From Patulibacter sp. (GTDB lineage Bacteria > Actinomycetota > Thermoleophilia > Solirubrobacterales > Solirubrobacteraceae), in the NCBI RefSeq assembly GCF_030655195.1, contig NZ_JAURWA010000126.1, positions 1 through 47,118 on the forward strand: a stretch of 47,118 bases of DNA, written 5' to 3'. Both the position numbers and the translations under genes were made by a program. The notes beneath the pieces are model-generated. The model was not told the origin of the DNA, searched no databases, and was given only the letters and a program-made list of their open reading frames with translations. Of the stretch, positions 7,203-16,625 are shown one piece after another. Within the stretch, counting starts at the first letter, position 1; every line of letters starts with the position of its first letter.

Positions 7203-7864
7203 GCGGCCCGGCGCAGGACGCGACCGCGGAGTCGACCGGCCCGCGGCCCGGGACCCTCCAGGGCGACCCGCCCCCGCGCGAGGGCGCCGGCCCCGGCACC
7301 ACGCAGATCGAGACACCGCCCACCGCGGTCACCGTCGCCCCGTCGAAGACGGCGACCCTCGCCCTGTTCACGGCGATCGTGCTGCTGCTGCTCTCCTTCG
7401 TCGCCCCCGCGGGCGCCGCCACGCCGCGGACCTCGCTCGAGGCGGTCGAGGCCGAGCTGATGTGCGTCACCTGCCGGACGCCGCTGAACCAGAGCAACGC
7501 CCCGCAGGCGCTGGAGGAGCGCGACCAGATCGAGCGGCTCGTCGCCCAGGGGAAGACGAAGCAGCAGGCGATCGACGCGATGGTCGCCATCTACGGCGAC
7601 CCCGTCCTGATCGACCCGCCCGAGAGCGGGCTGCGGGTCGCGCGGATCGCCATCCCCGGCGTCGCGGCGGTCTTCGGCATCACCCTGCTCGTCGTCCTGA
7701 TCGGCCGTTGGCGGCGGCGGGCCCGGCTCGACGACGGGGACGGCGACGGCCCGGCGGGCGACGGCCTCCCGACGGACGGCGGCCCGGACCTCGACTCGTC
7801 CTCCTCCGGCCTGACCGACGACGACCGGCGCCGGCTGGACGCCGAGCTCGAGCGCTACGCGTGA
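7199..7864 (+). CDS. ccmH: Cytochrome c maturation thiol protein CcmH/CycL
   Basis: A 221-residue protein carrying the CcmH active site LMCVTCRTPLNQSN (Cys89 and Cys92) and the downstream helix ERDQIERLVAQGKTKQQAIDAMVAIYGDPVL typical of the family. A second transmembrane segment lies near residues 143-161. CcmH reduces or holds apocytochrome c thiols before heme attachment by CcmF. Unusually, about 50 polar, Pro/Gly/Thr-rich residues precede the first hydrophobic segment (51-73); a start nearer that segment is possible, but ATG 7199 is supported by the ATGA overlap with the preceding gene. The C-terminal tail after the second segment is acidic. Confidence 0.87.
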   Translation: MSGPAQDATAESTGPRPGTLQGDPPPREGAGPGTTQIETPPTAVTVAPSKTATLALFTAIVLLLLSFVAPAGAATPRTSLEAVEAELMCVTCRTPLNQSNAPQALEERDQIERLVAQGKTKQQAIDAMVAIYGDPVLIDPPESGLRVARIAIPGVAAVFGITLLVVLIGRWRRRARLDDGDGDGPAGDGLPTDGGPDLDSSSSGLTDDDRRRLDAELERYA

Positions 7865-8631
7865 GCGTCGCCCTCCTGCCGCTGGCCGCCGCCGATCCCA
7901 CGGTCTTCGCGGCGTTCGCCGCCGGTCTGCTCTCGTTCGCCTCGCCGTGCGTGCTGCCACTCGTCCCCGGCTACCTGTCCGTGCTGACCGGTGGCGAGAG
8001 CGTCCGCTCCGCCGGGGACCGCCGCACCGGGGCGATCCTGGGCCCGGCGGCGATCTTCTGCATGAGCTTCATCCTCGTGTTCGTCGTCCTGGGGCTCTTC
8101 GCCCAGGGCCTCGGCGCGCCGCTGAAGGGCAGCCGCGACACGCTCGACGTCGTCGCCGGGATCCTGCTGATCACGATGGGCGTCGTCTTCGTCGCATCGC
8201 CGTTCGTCCCGCTGCTGAACCGCTCCTTCCGCTCCGACGCGCTGATGCGCAAGGCCGGGACGGGCGGGCCGATGATCGCCGGGATGGCCTTCGCCGTCGC
8301 CTGGACCCCGTGCGCCGGCCCGATCCTCGGGGCGATCCTCACGGCGGCGGCGACCCAGACCGGCACCGGCGGCGGGGCGTTCCTGCTGCTCGCCTACGGA
8401 CTCGGCCTCGCCGTCCCCTTCATGGGCGCGGCGCTCGCGCTCGAGCGCGTGACGAACGCCGCCCGCGTCATCCGCAACCACTACACCGTGATCACCGTGG
8501 TCGGCGGCGTCCTGCTGATCGTCATCGGCTGGCTCGTGGCCACCCACCAGATGACGCGCCTGGCGAGCGAGGCCCGCGACGTCATCGACGCGCTGGGCCT
8601 CGACGGCGTGGTCGCCTGGCTGGAGAGGTAA
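7861..8631 (+). CDS. ccdA: Thiol:disulfide interchange membrane protein CcdA
   Basis: A 256-residue membrane protein with six hydrophobic segments and the two redox Cys motifs of the CcdA/DsbD family: FASPCVLPLVPGYLS near residues 22-36 and AWTPCAGPILGAIL near 143-156. It moves electrons from cytoplasmic thioredoxin across the membrane to the thioredoxin-like protein encoded upstream. The start is GTG 7861, where GTGA overlaps the ccmH stop. It ends the ccmG-ccmH-ccdA operon and converges on argS. Family assignment is firm. Confidence 0.92.
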   Translation: MSVALLPLAAADPTVFAAFAAGLLSFASPCVLPLVPGYLSVLTGGESVRSAGDRRTGAILGPAAIFCMSFILVFVVLGLFAQGLGAPLKGSRDTLDVVAGILLITMGVVFVASPFVPLLNRSFRSDALMRKAGTGGPMIAGMAFAVAWTPCAGPILGAILTAAATQTGTGGGAFLLLAYGLGLAVPFMGAALALERVTNAARVIRNHYTVITVVGGVLLIVIGWLVATHQMTRLASEARDVIDALGLDGVVAWLER

Positions 8632-8644
8632 GGGACCGGGCCCC

Positions 8645-8697
8645 ACCCCGAGCGTCTCGGGCCGGACCGCGTCCGGACTGCGGCGCGGCTCGGGGCA
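8645..8697. terminator. Tandem hairpins between convergent ccdA and argS
   Basis: Two perfect short stems stand back to back: CCCGAG/CTCGGG at 8647-8661 and CCGGAC/GTCCGG at 8662-8676. An outer pairing ACCCCGAGC with GCTCGGGG is also possible. No T-tract follows. The placement between two convergent stops suggests bidirectional termination or mRNA 3' end protection. Confidence 0.45.
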
Positions 8698-8706
8698 CCC
8701 GGAGGC

Positions 8707-10380
8707 TCAGGCCTCGACCGCGTCCTCGCGGTCCATGCGCTCCGGGGCGTCGACGCCGAGGATCGCCAGGGCCGACGCCAGGACGGTCGCGGTGGCGCGG
8801 CAGACGTCCAGGCGGCGGGCGCGGACGTCGTCGGGCAGCCCCGCGGCCAGCACCGGGCAGTCGCGGTAGAAGGCCGAGTAGCCCCGCGCCAGCGACAGGG
8901 CGTAGGTGGCGATGCGGTGGGGCGCGCGGCGGTCGGCGGCCTCGGCGACCTCGTCCGGCCAGGCCAGCAGCGCCAGGGAGAGCTCGCGCTCGCTCGGGGC
9001 CACCGCGCCGTCGCCCGGGTTCGCGGTGGTGGTCTCCCCCGCCTCGGCGCGGGTGAGGATCGAGCGGATGCGGGCGTGCGCGTACTGCACGTAGTAGACG
9101 GGGTTCTCGGCGGACTGCTCGCGGGCCTCGGCGAGGTCCAGGTCGATCGTGGTGTCGTGCGAGCGGGCCAGCAGGTACCAGCGGGCCGCGTCGACGCCGA
9201 TGTCGTCCACCAGGTCGTCCAGGGCGACGAACTCGCCGGCGCGCTTGGACATCTTCACGCGCTCGCCGCCGTCGAAGAGGTTGACGAACTGCGTGATCAG
9301 CAGCTCGATCCGGTCGCGGTCGCCGCCCAGGGCCTCGAACGCCGCCTCGATGCGGGCGACGTACCCGTGGTGGTCGGCGCCGAGCACGTTGATCACGCGG
9401 TCGTAGCCGCGGGTGCGCTTGGCGTGGTGGTAGGCGACGTCGGAGGCGAAGTAGGTCGCGCGGCCGTCCGAGCGGACCAGGACGCGGTCCTTGTCGTCGC
9501 CGAGGTCGCTCGTGCGCAGGAACAGCGCGCCCTCCTGCTCGAACGTGCGGCCTTGCTCGGCGAGGACGTCGAACGCCTCCTGCACCTCGGAGACCCGCTC
9601 GCCGCGCGGCTCGTGCAGCGCGTTCTCGGAGAACCACTGGTCGAAGGTCGTGCGGAAGGCCTCCAGCGACGCCTTCTGCGCCGCGACCATCAGGGCGATG
9701 CCCTCGGTGGCGACCTCCTCGACCGGGCGCGTCGCGGCGTCCGGGATCCGTGCGGCGACGTCGGCGACGTACCCGCCCTGGTAGCCCTCCTCCGGCGGCT
9801 CCTCGCCGCGGGCGCGGGCCTGCAGCGACTGCCCGAACAGCTCGACCTGGTTGCCGTGGTCGTTGACGTAGTACTCGCGGTGGACGCGGTGGCCGTGGAA
9901 GACCAGCAGGTTCGACAGCGACGAGCCGAACGCGGCGCCACGGGCGCCCCCGATGTGGACGGGGCCGGTCGGGTTGTTGGAGACGAACTCGAGGTGGACG
10001 GACTCCGTGCCCGACCCGCCCGCGGCGGCGCCGCCCGAGCCGTACGCATCGCCGGCGGCCAGCACGTCGGCGAGGGCCTTGGCGAGCCACCCGTCGGAGA
10101 GCCGCAGGTTGAGGAAGCCCGGCCCGGCCGTCTCGATCGAGGAGAGATCGTCGCCCAGGTACTCCGACAGGGCGACGGAGAGGCGCTCGGCGATCATCGG
10201 CGGCGCGGCACCGACGATCTTGGGCAGCAGCATCGCCGCGTTGGTGGCGTAGTCGCCGTGGGCGGCCTGCTTCGGGCGCTCGAGCGTCGGCGCGGACTTC
10301 GGGCGCTCGCCGCCCGTGACGTTCAGCACGGCGTCGTCGAGGACCGTACGTAGGCGCTGGAGAGGAGATCCCGAGGTCAC
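8707..10380 (-). CDS. argS: Arginyl-tRNA synthetase
   Basis: A 557-residue class Ia synthetase. The N-terminal additional domain (ERPKQAAHGDYATNAAMLLPK) is followed by the HIGH-type motif in FVSNNPTGPVHIGGARGAA, near residue 142. The Arg-recognition segment VNDHGNQVELFGQS comes next, then KMSKRAGEFVALDDLV (the KMSKS-equivalent) and the C-terminal helical DALR domain (ARGYSAFYRDCPVL). It charges tRNA-Arg. Length matches the family. The start is GTG 10380, with TAACCT 6 bp upstream. The C-terminus extends a few residues past the usual end (DREDAVEA). It is monocistronic and converges on ccdA. Confidence 0.96.
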   Translation of the reverse strand: MTSGSPLQRLRTVLDDAVLNVTGGERPKSAPTLERPKQAAHGDYATNAAMLLPKIVGAAPPMIAERLSVALSEYLGDDLSSIETAGPGFLNLRLSDGWLAKALADVLAAGDAYGSGGAAAGGSGTESVHLEFVSNNPTGPVHIGGARGAAFGSSLSNLLVFHGHRVHREYYVNDHGNQVELFGQSLQARARGEEPPEEGYQGGYVADVAARIPDAATRPVEEVATEGIALMVAAQKASLEAFRTTFDQWFSENALHEPRGERVSEVQEAFDVLAEQGRTFEQEGALFLRTSDLGDDKDRVLVRSDGRATYFASDVAYHHAKRTRGYDRVINVLGADHHGYVARIEAAFEALGGDRDRIELLITQFVNLFDGGERVKMSKRAGEFVALDDLVDDIGVDAARWYLLARSHDTTIDLDLAEAREQSAENPVYYVQYAHARIRSILTRAEAGETTTANPGDGAVAPSERELSLALLAWPDEVAEAADRRAPHRIATYALSLARGYSAFYRDCPVLAAGLPDDVRARRLDVCRATATVLASALAILGVDAPERMDREDAVEA

Positions 10381-10386
10381 GCCCCT

Positions 10387-10392
10387 AGGTTA
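10387..10392 (-). promoter_or_regulatory. Candidate -10 element for argS (TAACCT), leaderless type
   Basis: TAACCT on the minus strand ends 6 bp before the GTG start of argS. The tandem repeat at 10436-10583 lies directly upstream. Confidence 0.4.
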
Positions 10393-10435
10393 GGGACAGG
10401 CGGGTGGCGCGAGCCTCGTCGCACCGGGGCCGGTC

Positions 10436-10583
10436 CCCCACGGGTGGCCCATGCCCCGCCGACAGCCGGGCGATCTGGACCCGAGAAGCAGGGGTCGGGG
10501 CCCGTTCACCTCCCCACGGGTGGCCCATGCCCCGCCGACAGCCGCGCGATCTGGGCCCGAGAAGCAGGGGTCGGGGCCCGTTC
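10436..10583. repeat. Two-copy 72-bp direct repeat (76-bp period) between rlmH and argS
   Basis: Copy 1 is 10436-10507 and copy 2 is 10512-10583, separated by four bases. By eye they differ at only two positions. Within each unit GACCC and GGGTC can pair across GAGAAGCAG, flanked by GCCCC and GGGGC, so each can form a branched hairpin. The element fills the spacer between the rlmH stop and the argS promoter. No gene was seen in it; short open frames here are repeat-encoded. Its nature (REP-like element, attenuator or recent duplication) is unknown. Confidence 0.85.
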
Positions 10584-10590
10584 CGGGCTT

Positions 10591-11007
10591 TCAGTGGTGG
10601 TAGGGCTCGCCGCGGAGGATCCGGTGCGCGCGGTAGAGCTGCTCCAGGACGATCACGCGCGCCAGCTGGTGGGGCAGCGTGATCGGGCCGAACGACACGC
10701 GCTCGTCGGCGCGGTCGAGGTCCAGGCCGTCGGCGCCGCCGAGGACGAAGCACAGGTCCCGCCCGCTCTGGCGACGCTCCTCGAGCCACGTCGCCTGCGC
10801 GACGCTGTCCCGCGCGGGCGCGTCGATGGCCAGCAGCACGCAGTGGGCCCGCTCGGGCACCCGGCGGGCGACCTGCTCGGCGTCGGCGTCGTCGCGCAGC
10901 TCGATCTGGTCGAGCCGGACGTAGGGCCGCAGGAGCTTCTCGTAGTGGGCCAGGTCGTCCGCGTACGGGGCGCGGGTGCGCCCGACCGCCACGACGGTCA
11001 CGCGCAC
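10591..11007 (-). CDS. rlmH: 23S rRNA (pseudouridine1915-N3)-methyltransferase RlmH
   Basis: A 138-residue SPOUT-class methyltransferase. The N-terminus VRVTVVAVG aligns position for position with the usual MKLxLVAVG. The SAM-binding knot contains FVLGGADGLDLDRADERVSFGPITLPHQLARVIVLEQLYRAHRILRGEPYHH, shown here as the family's usual C-terminal block ending in YHH. RlmH methylates helix 69 of 23S rRNA on assembled 70S ribosomes. The start is GTG 11007; another GTG lies six bases downstream (11001), but the first aligns better. It lies upstream of argS on the same strand with the repeat region between. Confidence 0.93.
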   Translation of the reverse strand: MRVTVVAVGRTRAPYADDLAHYEKLLRPYVRLDQIELRDDADAEQVARRVPERAHCVLLAIDAPARDSVAQATWLEERRQSGRDLCFVLGGADGLDLDRADERVSFGPITLPHQLARVIVLEQLYRAHRILRGEPYHH

Positions 11008-11282
11008 GGGACGGTCCCCCGCACGCGACGGACGGACGACCGGACGGCGGCGGGTCCGCGGGAGACGCACGGGCCCCGGCCCGGCCGAACCGGGCCACGC
11101 TCGTGCGAGGGGACCGGGGGGCCGGGGGTCGAGTACCCTTCGCCGTCGGTGCGCGGACCCCGTCCGCACGCCCCGGTGCGTCGCGGGCAGGCCTCGTCGC
11201 ACCGCCCGGGACGGTCCCGCGCGTGCATCGGCATCCCGCCGCCGCACCGCCCGAGGATCCGCACCGACGCCATCGCCCGAGT

Positions 11283-12014
11283 ATGCACGTCGCCGTCATC
11301 TCCGACATCCACGGCAATCGCCACGCGCTCGACGCCGTCCTCGCGGACGCGGACGACCGCGGCTGCGACGAGGTCTGGTGCCTGGGCGACGTCGTCGGCT
11401 ACGGCGCGGACCCCGACGGCTGCTGCGCGGCGGTGCGCAGCTTCGCGTCCGTCTGCCTGGCCGGCAACCACGACCTGGCGGCCATCGGCAGCCTGTCGAC
11501 CGACAGCTTCACCGACGACGCGGCGACCTCCGCGACGTGGACCGGCGAGCACCTGACCGCCGAGCACCGCGCGTGGCTGGGCTCCCTGCGTCCCCAGGCG
11601 ACCGCCCAGTCGTTCCTGCTGGCCCACGGCAGCCCGCTGCACCCGGTCTGGGAGTACGTCCTGACCGCCGCGCAGGCCGAGGCCTCGCTCGACGCCTTCG
11701 AGGAGCAGGTCGCCCTGATCGGCCACAGCCACGTGCCGCTGTCCTTCGCGCGCGACGGCAACCGCCCGGTCGTCCCGCAGCGTCGCACCGACGGCGACGA
11801 GGCGCAGATCGGCGCCCAGCGCTGGCTCCTGAACCCCGGCAGCGTCGGGCAGCCGCGCGACGAGGATCCCCGGGCCTCCTGGATGGAGCTGCACCCCTAC
11901 GACGGCCGCGTGGCCTGGCACCGCGTCCGCTACGACGTCGGCGGCGCCCAGCAGGCCATCCGCGACGCCGGGCTGCCCACGTCACTGGCCGACCGCCTCG
12001 GCGTCGGCCGGTAG
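11283..12014 (+). CDS. Calcineurin-like metallophosphoesterase (YfcE/MJ0936-like)
   Basis: A 243-residue protein with all core motifs of the binuclear metallophosphoesterases: ISDIHGN near residues 6-12 (D and H ligands), CLGDVVGYGADP, LAGNHD, LAHGSP, IGHSHVPL and the LNPGSVGQPRD loop. Members hydrolyse phosphodiesters or phosphoproteins. Cytoplasmic, no signal peptide. ATG 11283 opens directly at the first beta strand. No -10-like element sits close to this start; a TACCCT at 11134 would imply a leader of about 140 nt. The following lipoprotein and kinase genes run the same way with 22 bp between, so this could be the phosphatase of a kinase/phosphatase operon. That link is inference. Confidence 0.85.
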   Translation: MHVAVISDIHGNRHALDAVLADADDRGCDEVWCLGDVVGYGADPDGCCAAVRSFASVCLAGNHDLAAIGSLSTDSFTDDAATSATWTGEHLTAEHRAWLGSLRPQATAQSFLLAHGSPLHPVWEYVLTAAQAEASLDAFEEQVALIGHSHVPLSFARDGNRPVVPQRRTDGDEAQIGAQRWLLNPGSVGQPRDEDPRASWMELHPYDGRVAWHRVRYDVGGAQQAIRDAGLPTSLADRLGVGR

Positions 12015-12036
12015 CCTTCCCCCGATCGTCCCACTG

Positions 12037-12668
12037 ATGCGCCTTCGCCGATCCGTCCCCGTCGTGCTGAGCTGCACCGCCGTCGCCCTGACGGGGTGCG
12101 GCGGGTCGAGCCTGCTCGACGGCAGCACCGCGTCCGACCTCCAGGCCAGCCTGGGCAAGGTCCAGACGGCGATCGACGACGGCCGCTGCGACGAGGCCCG
12201 CAGCGCCGCGACCGCTGGGGCCAAGCGCGTCGACGAGCTGCCCTCGAGCGTCGACGGCGACCTCAAGGACCGCTTGAAGACCGGGTTCCAGGAGCTCTCC
12301 GACCGCGTCGGCACCGACTGCGAGGAGTCGACCACGACGACGACCGCGCCGGAGACCACGACCACCGCGCCGACGACGACCGAGCCCGTCGAGCCGACGA
12401 CCCCCACCCAGCCGGAGACGCCGACCACGACGCCCGAGGATCCCGGCACCACCACGCCGATCGATCCCCCGGCGACCGATCCGACGACGCCGGCGGACCC
12501 CGGTGACGGCGGCGACGACGGATCCGGCGGCGTGGTCCCGGGCGTCGACGGGCCCGGCGCCAGCGAGCGCTCCCGCGGCCAGGGCCCGAAGGCCGACAAG
12601 CCGCTCAAGGAGCGGCTGAAGGACCTGCGCGAGCGCGCCAAGAAGTACTTCGAGGGTCGGGGCGGCGG

Positions 12669-12672
<4 letters not shown>
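12037..12672 (+). CDS. Predicted lipoprotein with Thr/Pro-rich stalk
   Basis: A 211-residue protein with a lipoprotein signal peptide and lipobox LTGCGG, anchoring Cys at about residue 21. The mature part has a small helical domain (residues 30-98) with two Cys that could form a disulfide. A Thr/Pro-rich stalk follows (about 99-155; repeats such as TTTTTAPETTTTAPTTTEP), then a basic helical tail (KPLKERLKDLRERAKKYF). The stalk is typical of cell-wall-spanning or O-glycosylated segments. Its last codons overlap the kinase start (GTGA), so the two are translationally coupled. No enzymatic motif was seen; a sensor or adaptor role for the kinase is inferred from coupling. Confidence 0.78.
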
Positions 12673-13988
<1,316 letters not shown>

Positions 13989-14005
13989 GCGGGCTCCGGG
14001 CGGCC

Positions 14006-15274
14006 CTACGGCATGACGCCGCCGCGGATCGCGGCGGCCTCCTCCGTCAGCCGGCCGTCGATGATCGACTGGCGCAGGCGCTGCATCACGCGGGAGACGA
14101 ACGCGAGGTTGTGCTCCGTCAGGAGCCGCATGCCGAGCAGCTCCTTGGTGTGGACGAGGTAGCGCAGGTAGGCACGCGTGAAGCCGTGCGCGCAGGCGGG
14201 GCACGGGCAGCCCTCGCAGATCGGCTCGTCGCTCGTCTTCCACCGCGCCTGGTTGAGGTCGACCCGCCACCGCTTCTCGGGCTCGGGGACGAGCGCCATG
14301 CCGTGTCGGCCCAGGCGGGTGGGCATCGCGCAGTCGAACGTGTCGATCCCCTGCTCGACGCCGCGGACGAGGTCGTCGATCTCGCCGATGCCGAGGAGGT
14401 GGCGCGGCTTCTTCTCGTGCGCGCCGCCCAGCGCGGCCGTGGCCCAGCCCACGACCTCGTTCATCTGGTCCTTGTGCTCGCCGAGCGACCCGCCGATCGC
14501 CACGGCGTCCACGCGGGAGGACGCGACGAGCTCGGTGGCCTCGACCCGCAGGTCCTGGTAGACGCCGCCCTGGACGATGCCGTAGACGAGCTGCCAGTCC
14601 GGGGCGTGCTGCTCGTGGAAGGTCAGGCACCGCTCGAGCCACCGGTGCGTCCGCTCCGTGGACCGGGCGGTGTACTCGCGGTCGACGTTGAACGGCGTGC
14701 ACTCGTCGAAGACGACCGCCAGATCGGTGCCCAGCGCGGCCTGGACCTCCATCGACCGCTCGGGCGAGAGCACCTGCTTCGAGCCGTCGATGTGGGAACG
14801 GAACCGCACGCCGTGCTCCTCGATCGCGTCGATGCGCCCGTGACCCCGAAGGCCCTTGCCCTTCGTCCGGCCCTTGATCTCGTCGGCGACGGTGCCGTGG
14901 CCCATCGAGAAGACCTGGAACCCGCCGGAGTCCGTGATGATCGGGCCGTCCCAGCCCATGAACCGGTGCAGTCCCCCGCGCTCCCTGATGTGCTCCGCGC
15001 CCGGGGAGAGCATCAGGTGGAACGTGTTGCCCAGGACGATGTCGTAGCCGAGGTCGCGGATCTCGCTCGGCAGCATCCCGCGGACGGTCGCCTTCGTCGC
15101 CAGCGGCACGAACCCGGGGGTGCGGATGTCGCCGTGCGCGGTCGAGAGGACGCCGGCGCGGGCGCGATGGCCGTGCTCCTCGGCGCGGGCGACGATCCGG
15201 AAGACCTCCTTCGGGCGCTCTGCCGCGGGGCGCGGCGGGGCGTCGAGCGAGGGGCGGTCGGCGGCGTCCGGCAT
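14006..15274 (-). CDS. tgt: Queuine/preQ1 tRNA-guanine transglycosylase
   Basis: A 422-residue TIM-barrel enzyme. Diagnostic blocks are GNTFHLMLSPG, the DSGGFQVFS active-site segment, VYGIVQGGVYQDLR, AIGGSLGEHKDQM, the nucleophile region DTFDCAMPTR and the zinc site CEGCPCPAC followed by H about 26 residues later. It exchanges guanine 34 in GUN-anticodon tRNAs for preQ1. The loop after VFSMGHGTV is about 20 residues longer than usual (ADEIKGRTKGKGLRGHGRID), and the usual TRxARNG is TRLGRHG. The N-terminus carries a roughly 30-residue Pro/Ala-rich extension. ATG 15274 has TACGAT 8 bp upstream. No other queuosine genes are in the window. Confidence 0.94.
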   Translation of the reverse strand: MPDAADRPSLDAPPRPAAERPKEVFRIVARAEEHGHRARAGVLSTAHGDIRTPGFVPLATKATVRGMLPSEIRDLGYDIVLGNTFHLMLSPGAEHIRERGGLHRFMGWDGPIITDSGGFQVFSMGHGTVADEIKGRTKGKGLRGHGRIDAIEEHGVRFRSHIDGSKQVLSPERSMEVQAALGTDLAVVFDECTPFNVDREYTARSTERTHRWLERCLTFHEQHAPDWQLVYGIVQGGVYQDLRVEATELVASSRVDAVAIGGSLGEHKDQMNEVVGWATAALGGAHEKKPRHLLGIGEIDDLVRGVEQGIDTFDCAMPTRLGRHGMALVPEPEKRWRVDLNQARWKTSDEPICEGCPCPACAHGFTRAYLRYLVHTKELLGMRLLTEHNLAFVSRVMQRLRQSIIDGRLTEEAAAIRGGVMP

Positions 15275-15282
15275 GCCCGTCG

Positions 15283-15288
15283 ATCGTA
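15283..15288 (-). promoter_or_regulatory. Candidate -10 element for tgt (TACGAT), leaderless type
   Basis: TACGAT on the minus strand ends exactly 8 bp before the tgt ATG. It lies in the 37-bp gap after the MarR gene. Confidence 0.45.
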
Positions 15289-15311
15289 GGGGCCGGGCCC
15301 CCGGGGCGTCC

Positions 15312-15797
15312 CTACGGCTGGAGACCCGGCTCCAGGCGATCGAGGATCTTCGTCCAGACGGTGCCCAGGACCTCCTGCTCCTCGGGCGTCATCAGGTCGT
15401 GGAAGCGGCTCCGGACCTCGTCGAGGTACTCGCCCCGGGCCTCCTGGACCCGCGCGCGGCCCTCGAGCGTCAGGACCGCGAAGTAGCCGCGGGCATCGGT
15501 GGCGCAGCGCTCGCGGACGACCTGGCCGTCCTTCTCGAGCCGGTCGATCAGCCGCGTCAGGCCGCTGCGGCTGAGGACCGCCAGCTTCGCGAGGTCCGAC
15601 AGGCGCATCCGGCCGTCGGGTGCGTCGGAGAGGTGCATGAGCACCTCGTAGGTCGAGTGCTGCAGCCCGTGGCGCTCCTCCAGGCCCTGCTCGAGCTCGC
15701 GCTGCAGGAGGACGTAGGACCGGAGCATGCCGCGCCACGCCGCGAGCTCGCGGTCGCCGAGGAGACGGACGTCTGTTCCAGCCTGCGGAGTCGCCAT
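15312..15797 (-). CDS. MarR-family transcriptional regulator
   Basis: A 161-residue winged-helix regulator. The central part reads STYEVLMHLSDAPDGRMRLSDLAKL, then LSRSGLTRLIDRLEKDG (recognition helix), then the wing VRERCATDARGYFAVLTLEGR; flanking helices form the dimer domain. This is the MarR pattern. Such proteins usually repress a divergent gene and release DNA on binding a phenolic ligand or on thiol oxidation; one Cys lies just before the wing. ATG 15797 (MATPQAG) was chosen; ATG 15806 is three codons upstream, and an open frame extends to 15854. It diverges from wrbA, its probable target. Confidence 0.88.
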   Translation of the reverse strand: MATPQAGTDVRLLGDRELAAWRGMLRSYVLLQRELEQGLEERHGLQHSTYEVLMHLSDAPDGRMRLSDLAKLAVLSRSGLTRLIDRLEKDGQVVRERCATDARGYFAVLTLEGRARVQEARGEYLDEVRSRFHDLMTPEEQEVLGTVWTKILDRLEPGLQP

Positions 15798-15803
15798 GCT
15801 GGA

Positions 15804-15823
15804 CATTGTTGCAGGGACAAATG
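15804..15823. promoter_or_regulatory. Candidate MarR operator between marR and wrbA
   Basis: An imperfect palindrome CATTGTTGCAGGGACAAATG, with TTGT and ACAA half-sites, lies in the shared divergent promoter region. Placement next to the regulator start fits autoregulation plus repression of wrbA. This is pattern-level evidence only. Confidence 0.35.
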
Positions 15824-15880
15824 CATCGGACCAGTGGACACGGGTACGCGTCATGTTCCACCCCCGTCACGGAGGTCATC

Positions 15881-16501
15881 GTGAGCACGAAGATCCTGGT
15901 CGCCTACTACTCGTCGACCGGCAACGTCCATCAGATCGCCCAGGCCGTCGCGGCCGGCGCCGAGTCCACCGGAGCCGAGGTGCGCCTGCGTCGCGCGCCC
16001 GAGCTGGCCCCCGCCGAGGCGGTGGAGTCCAACCCCGCGTGGAAGGCGCACCTCGAGGCCGTCGCCGACGTCCCCGACGTCACCCCCGACGACTTCGTCT
16101 GGTCCGAGGGCTACGCCCTGGGCACGCCGACGCGCTACGGCACGCCGAGCGCGCAGCTCAAGCAGGTCATCGACGGGCTCGGCCCGCAGTGGCAGCAGGG
16201 CCTGCTGGCCAACAAGGCGGCGACGGCGTTCGTCTCGGCCTCCAACGCGCACGGCGGCAACGAGTCGACGCTGCTGACCCTGAACAACGTCTACGCCCAC
16301 TGGGGCGCGATCATCGTCCCCTCGGGCTACACGAGCGCGAACCCGTACGCGGCCGGCGGCAACCCGTACGGCACGGGCTACGCCAGCGGCGGGGCCACCG
16401 ACACCCCGCTGCCCGACGAGTACGTCGAGGCCGGCAAGGCGCAGGGCGCCCGCCTGGCGCAGGTGGCGCGGCTGATCGCGCCGCTCCGCGCCGACCGGTA
16501 G
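15881..16501 (+). CDS. wrbA: NAD(P)H:quinone oxidoreductase, WrbA type
   Basis: A 206-residue flavodoxin-fold protein. The FMN phosphate loop is YYSSTGNVHQIA near residues 8-19. Further family blocks are PTRYGTPSAQLKQVIDG, KAATAFVSASNAHGGNESTLLTL and the C-terminal GGNPYGTGYASG loop. WrbA enzymes reduce quinones by two electrons and limit redox cycling. The start is GTG 15881, supported by a strong GGAGGT ribosome-binding site five bases upstream; an open frame extends upstream to 15806 but across the operator. It diverges from the MarR-family gene, a common arrangement for quinone-inducible reductases. Confidence 0.92.
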   Translation: MSTKILVAYYSSTGNVHQIAQAVAAGAESTGAEVRLRRAPELAPAEAVESNPAWKAHLEAVADVPDVTPDDFVWSEGYALGTPTRYGTPSAQLKQVIDGLGPQWQQGLLANKAATAFVSASNAHGGNESTLLTLNNVYAHWGAIIVPSGYTSANPYAAGGNPYGTGYASGGATDTPLPDEYVEAGKAQGARLAQVARLIAPLRADR

Positions 16502-16529
16502 CCACACGCCCCGTAGGGATCCGAGGTGG

Positions 16530-16620
16530 ACGGGGACCGAGCAGGTCGTTGCCCGCGGTGGGAGAGCCGTGCACCCGCACTGCCGACCGCCGCGGGTGGC
16601 GAGATCCGCCGTGTCCCCGT
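16530..16620. other. Nested inverted repeats between convergent wrbA and gpmI
   Basis: The 124-bp convergent spacer (16502-16625) has an outer pair ACGGGGAC/GTCCCCGT (16530-16537 and 16613-16620) and an inner pair CCCGCGG/CCGCGGG (16552-16558 and 16590-16596). It may act as a shared terminator. There is no T-tract. Confidence 0.3.
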
Positions 16621-16625
16621 GCGCC

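Noticed and set aside
11149..11556. Possible leaderless upstream ORF after TACCCT at 11134
   Set aside because: The GTG at 11149 is 9 bp downstream, but its frame runs through the metallophosphoesterase gene out of frame with noise-like composition.
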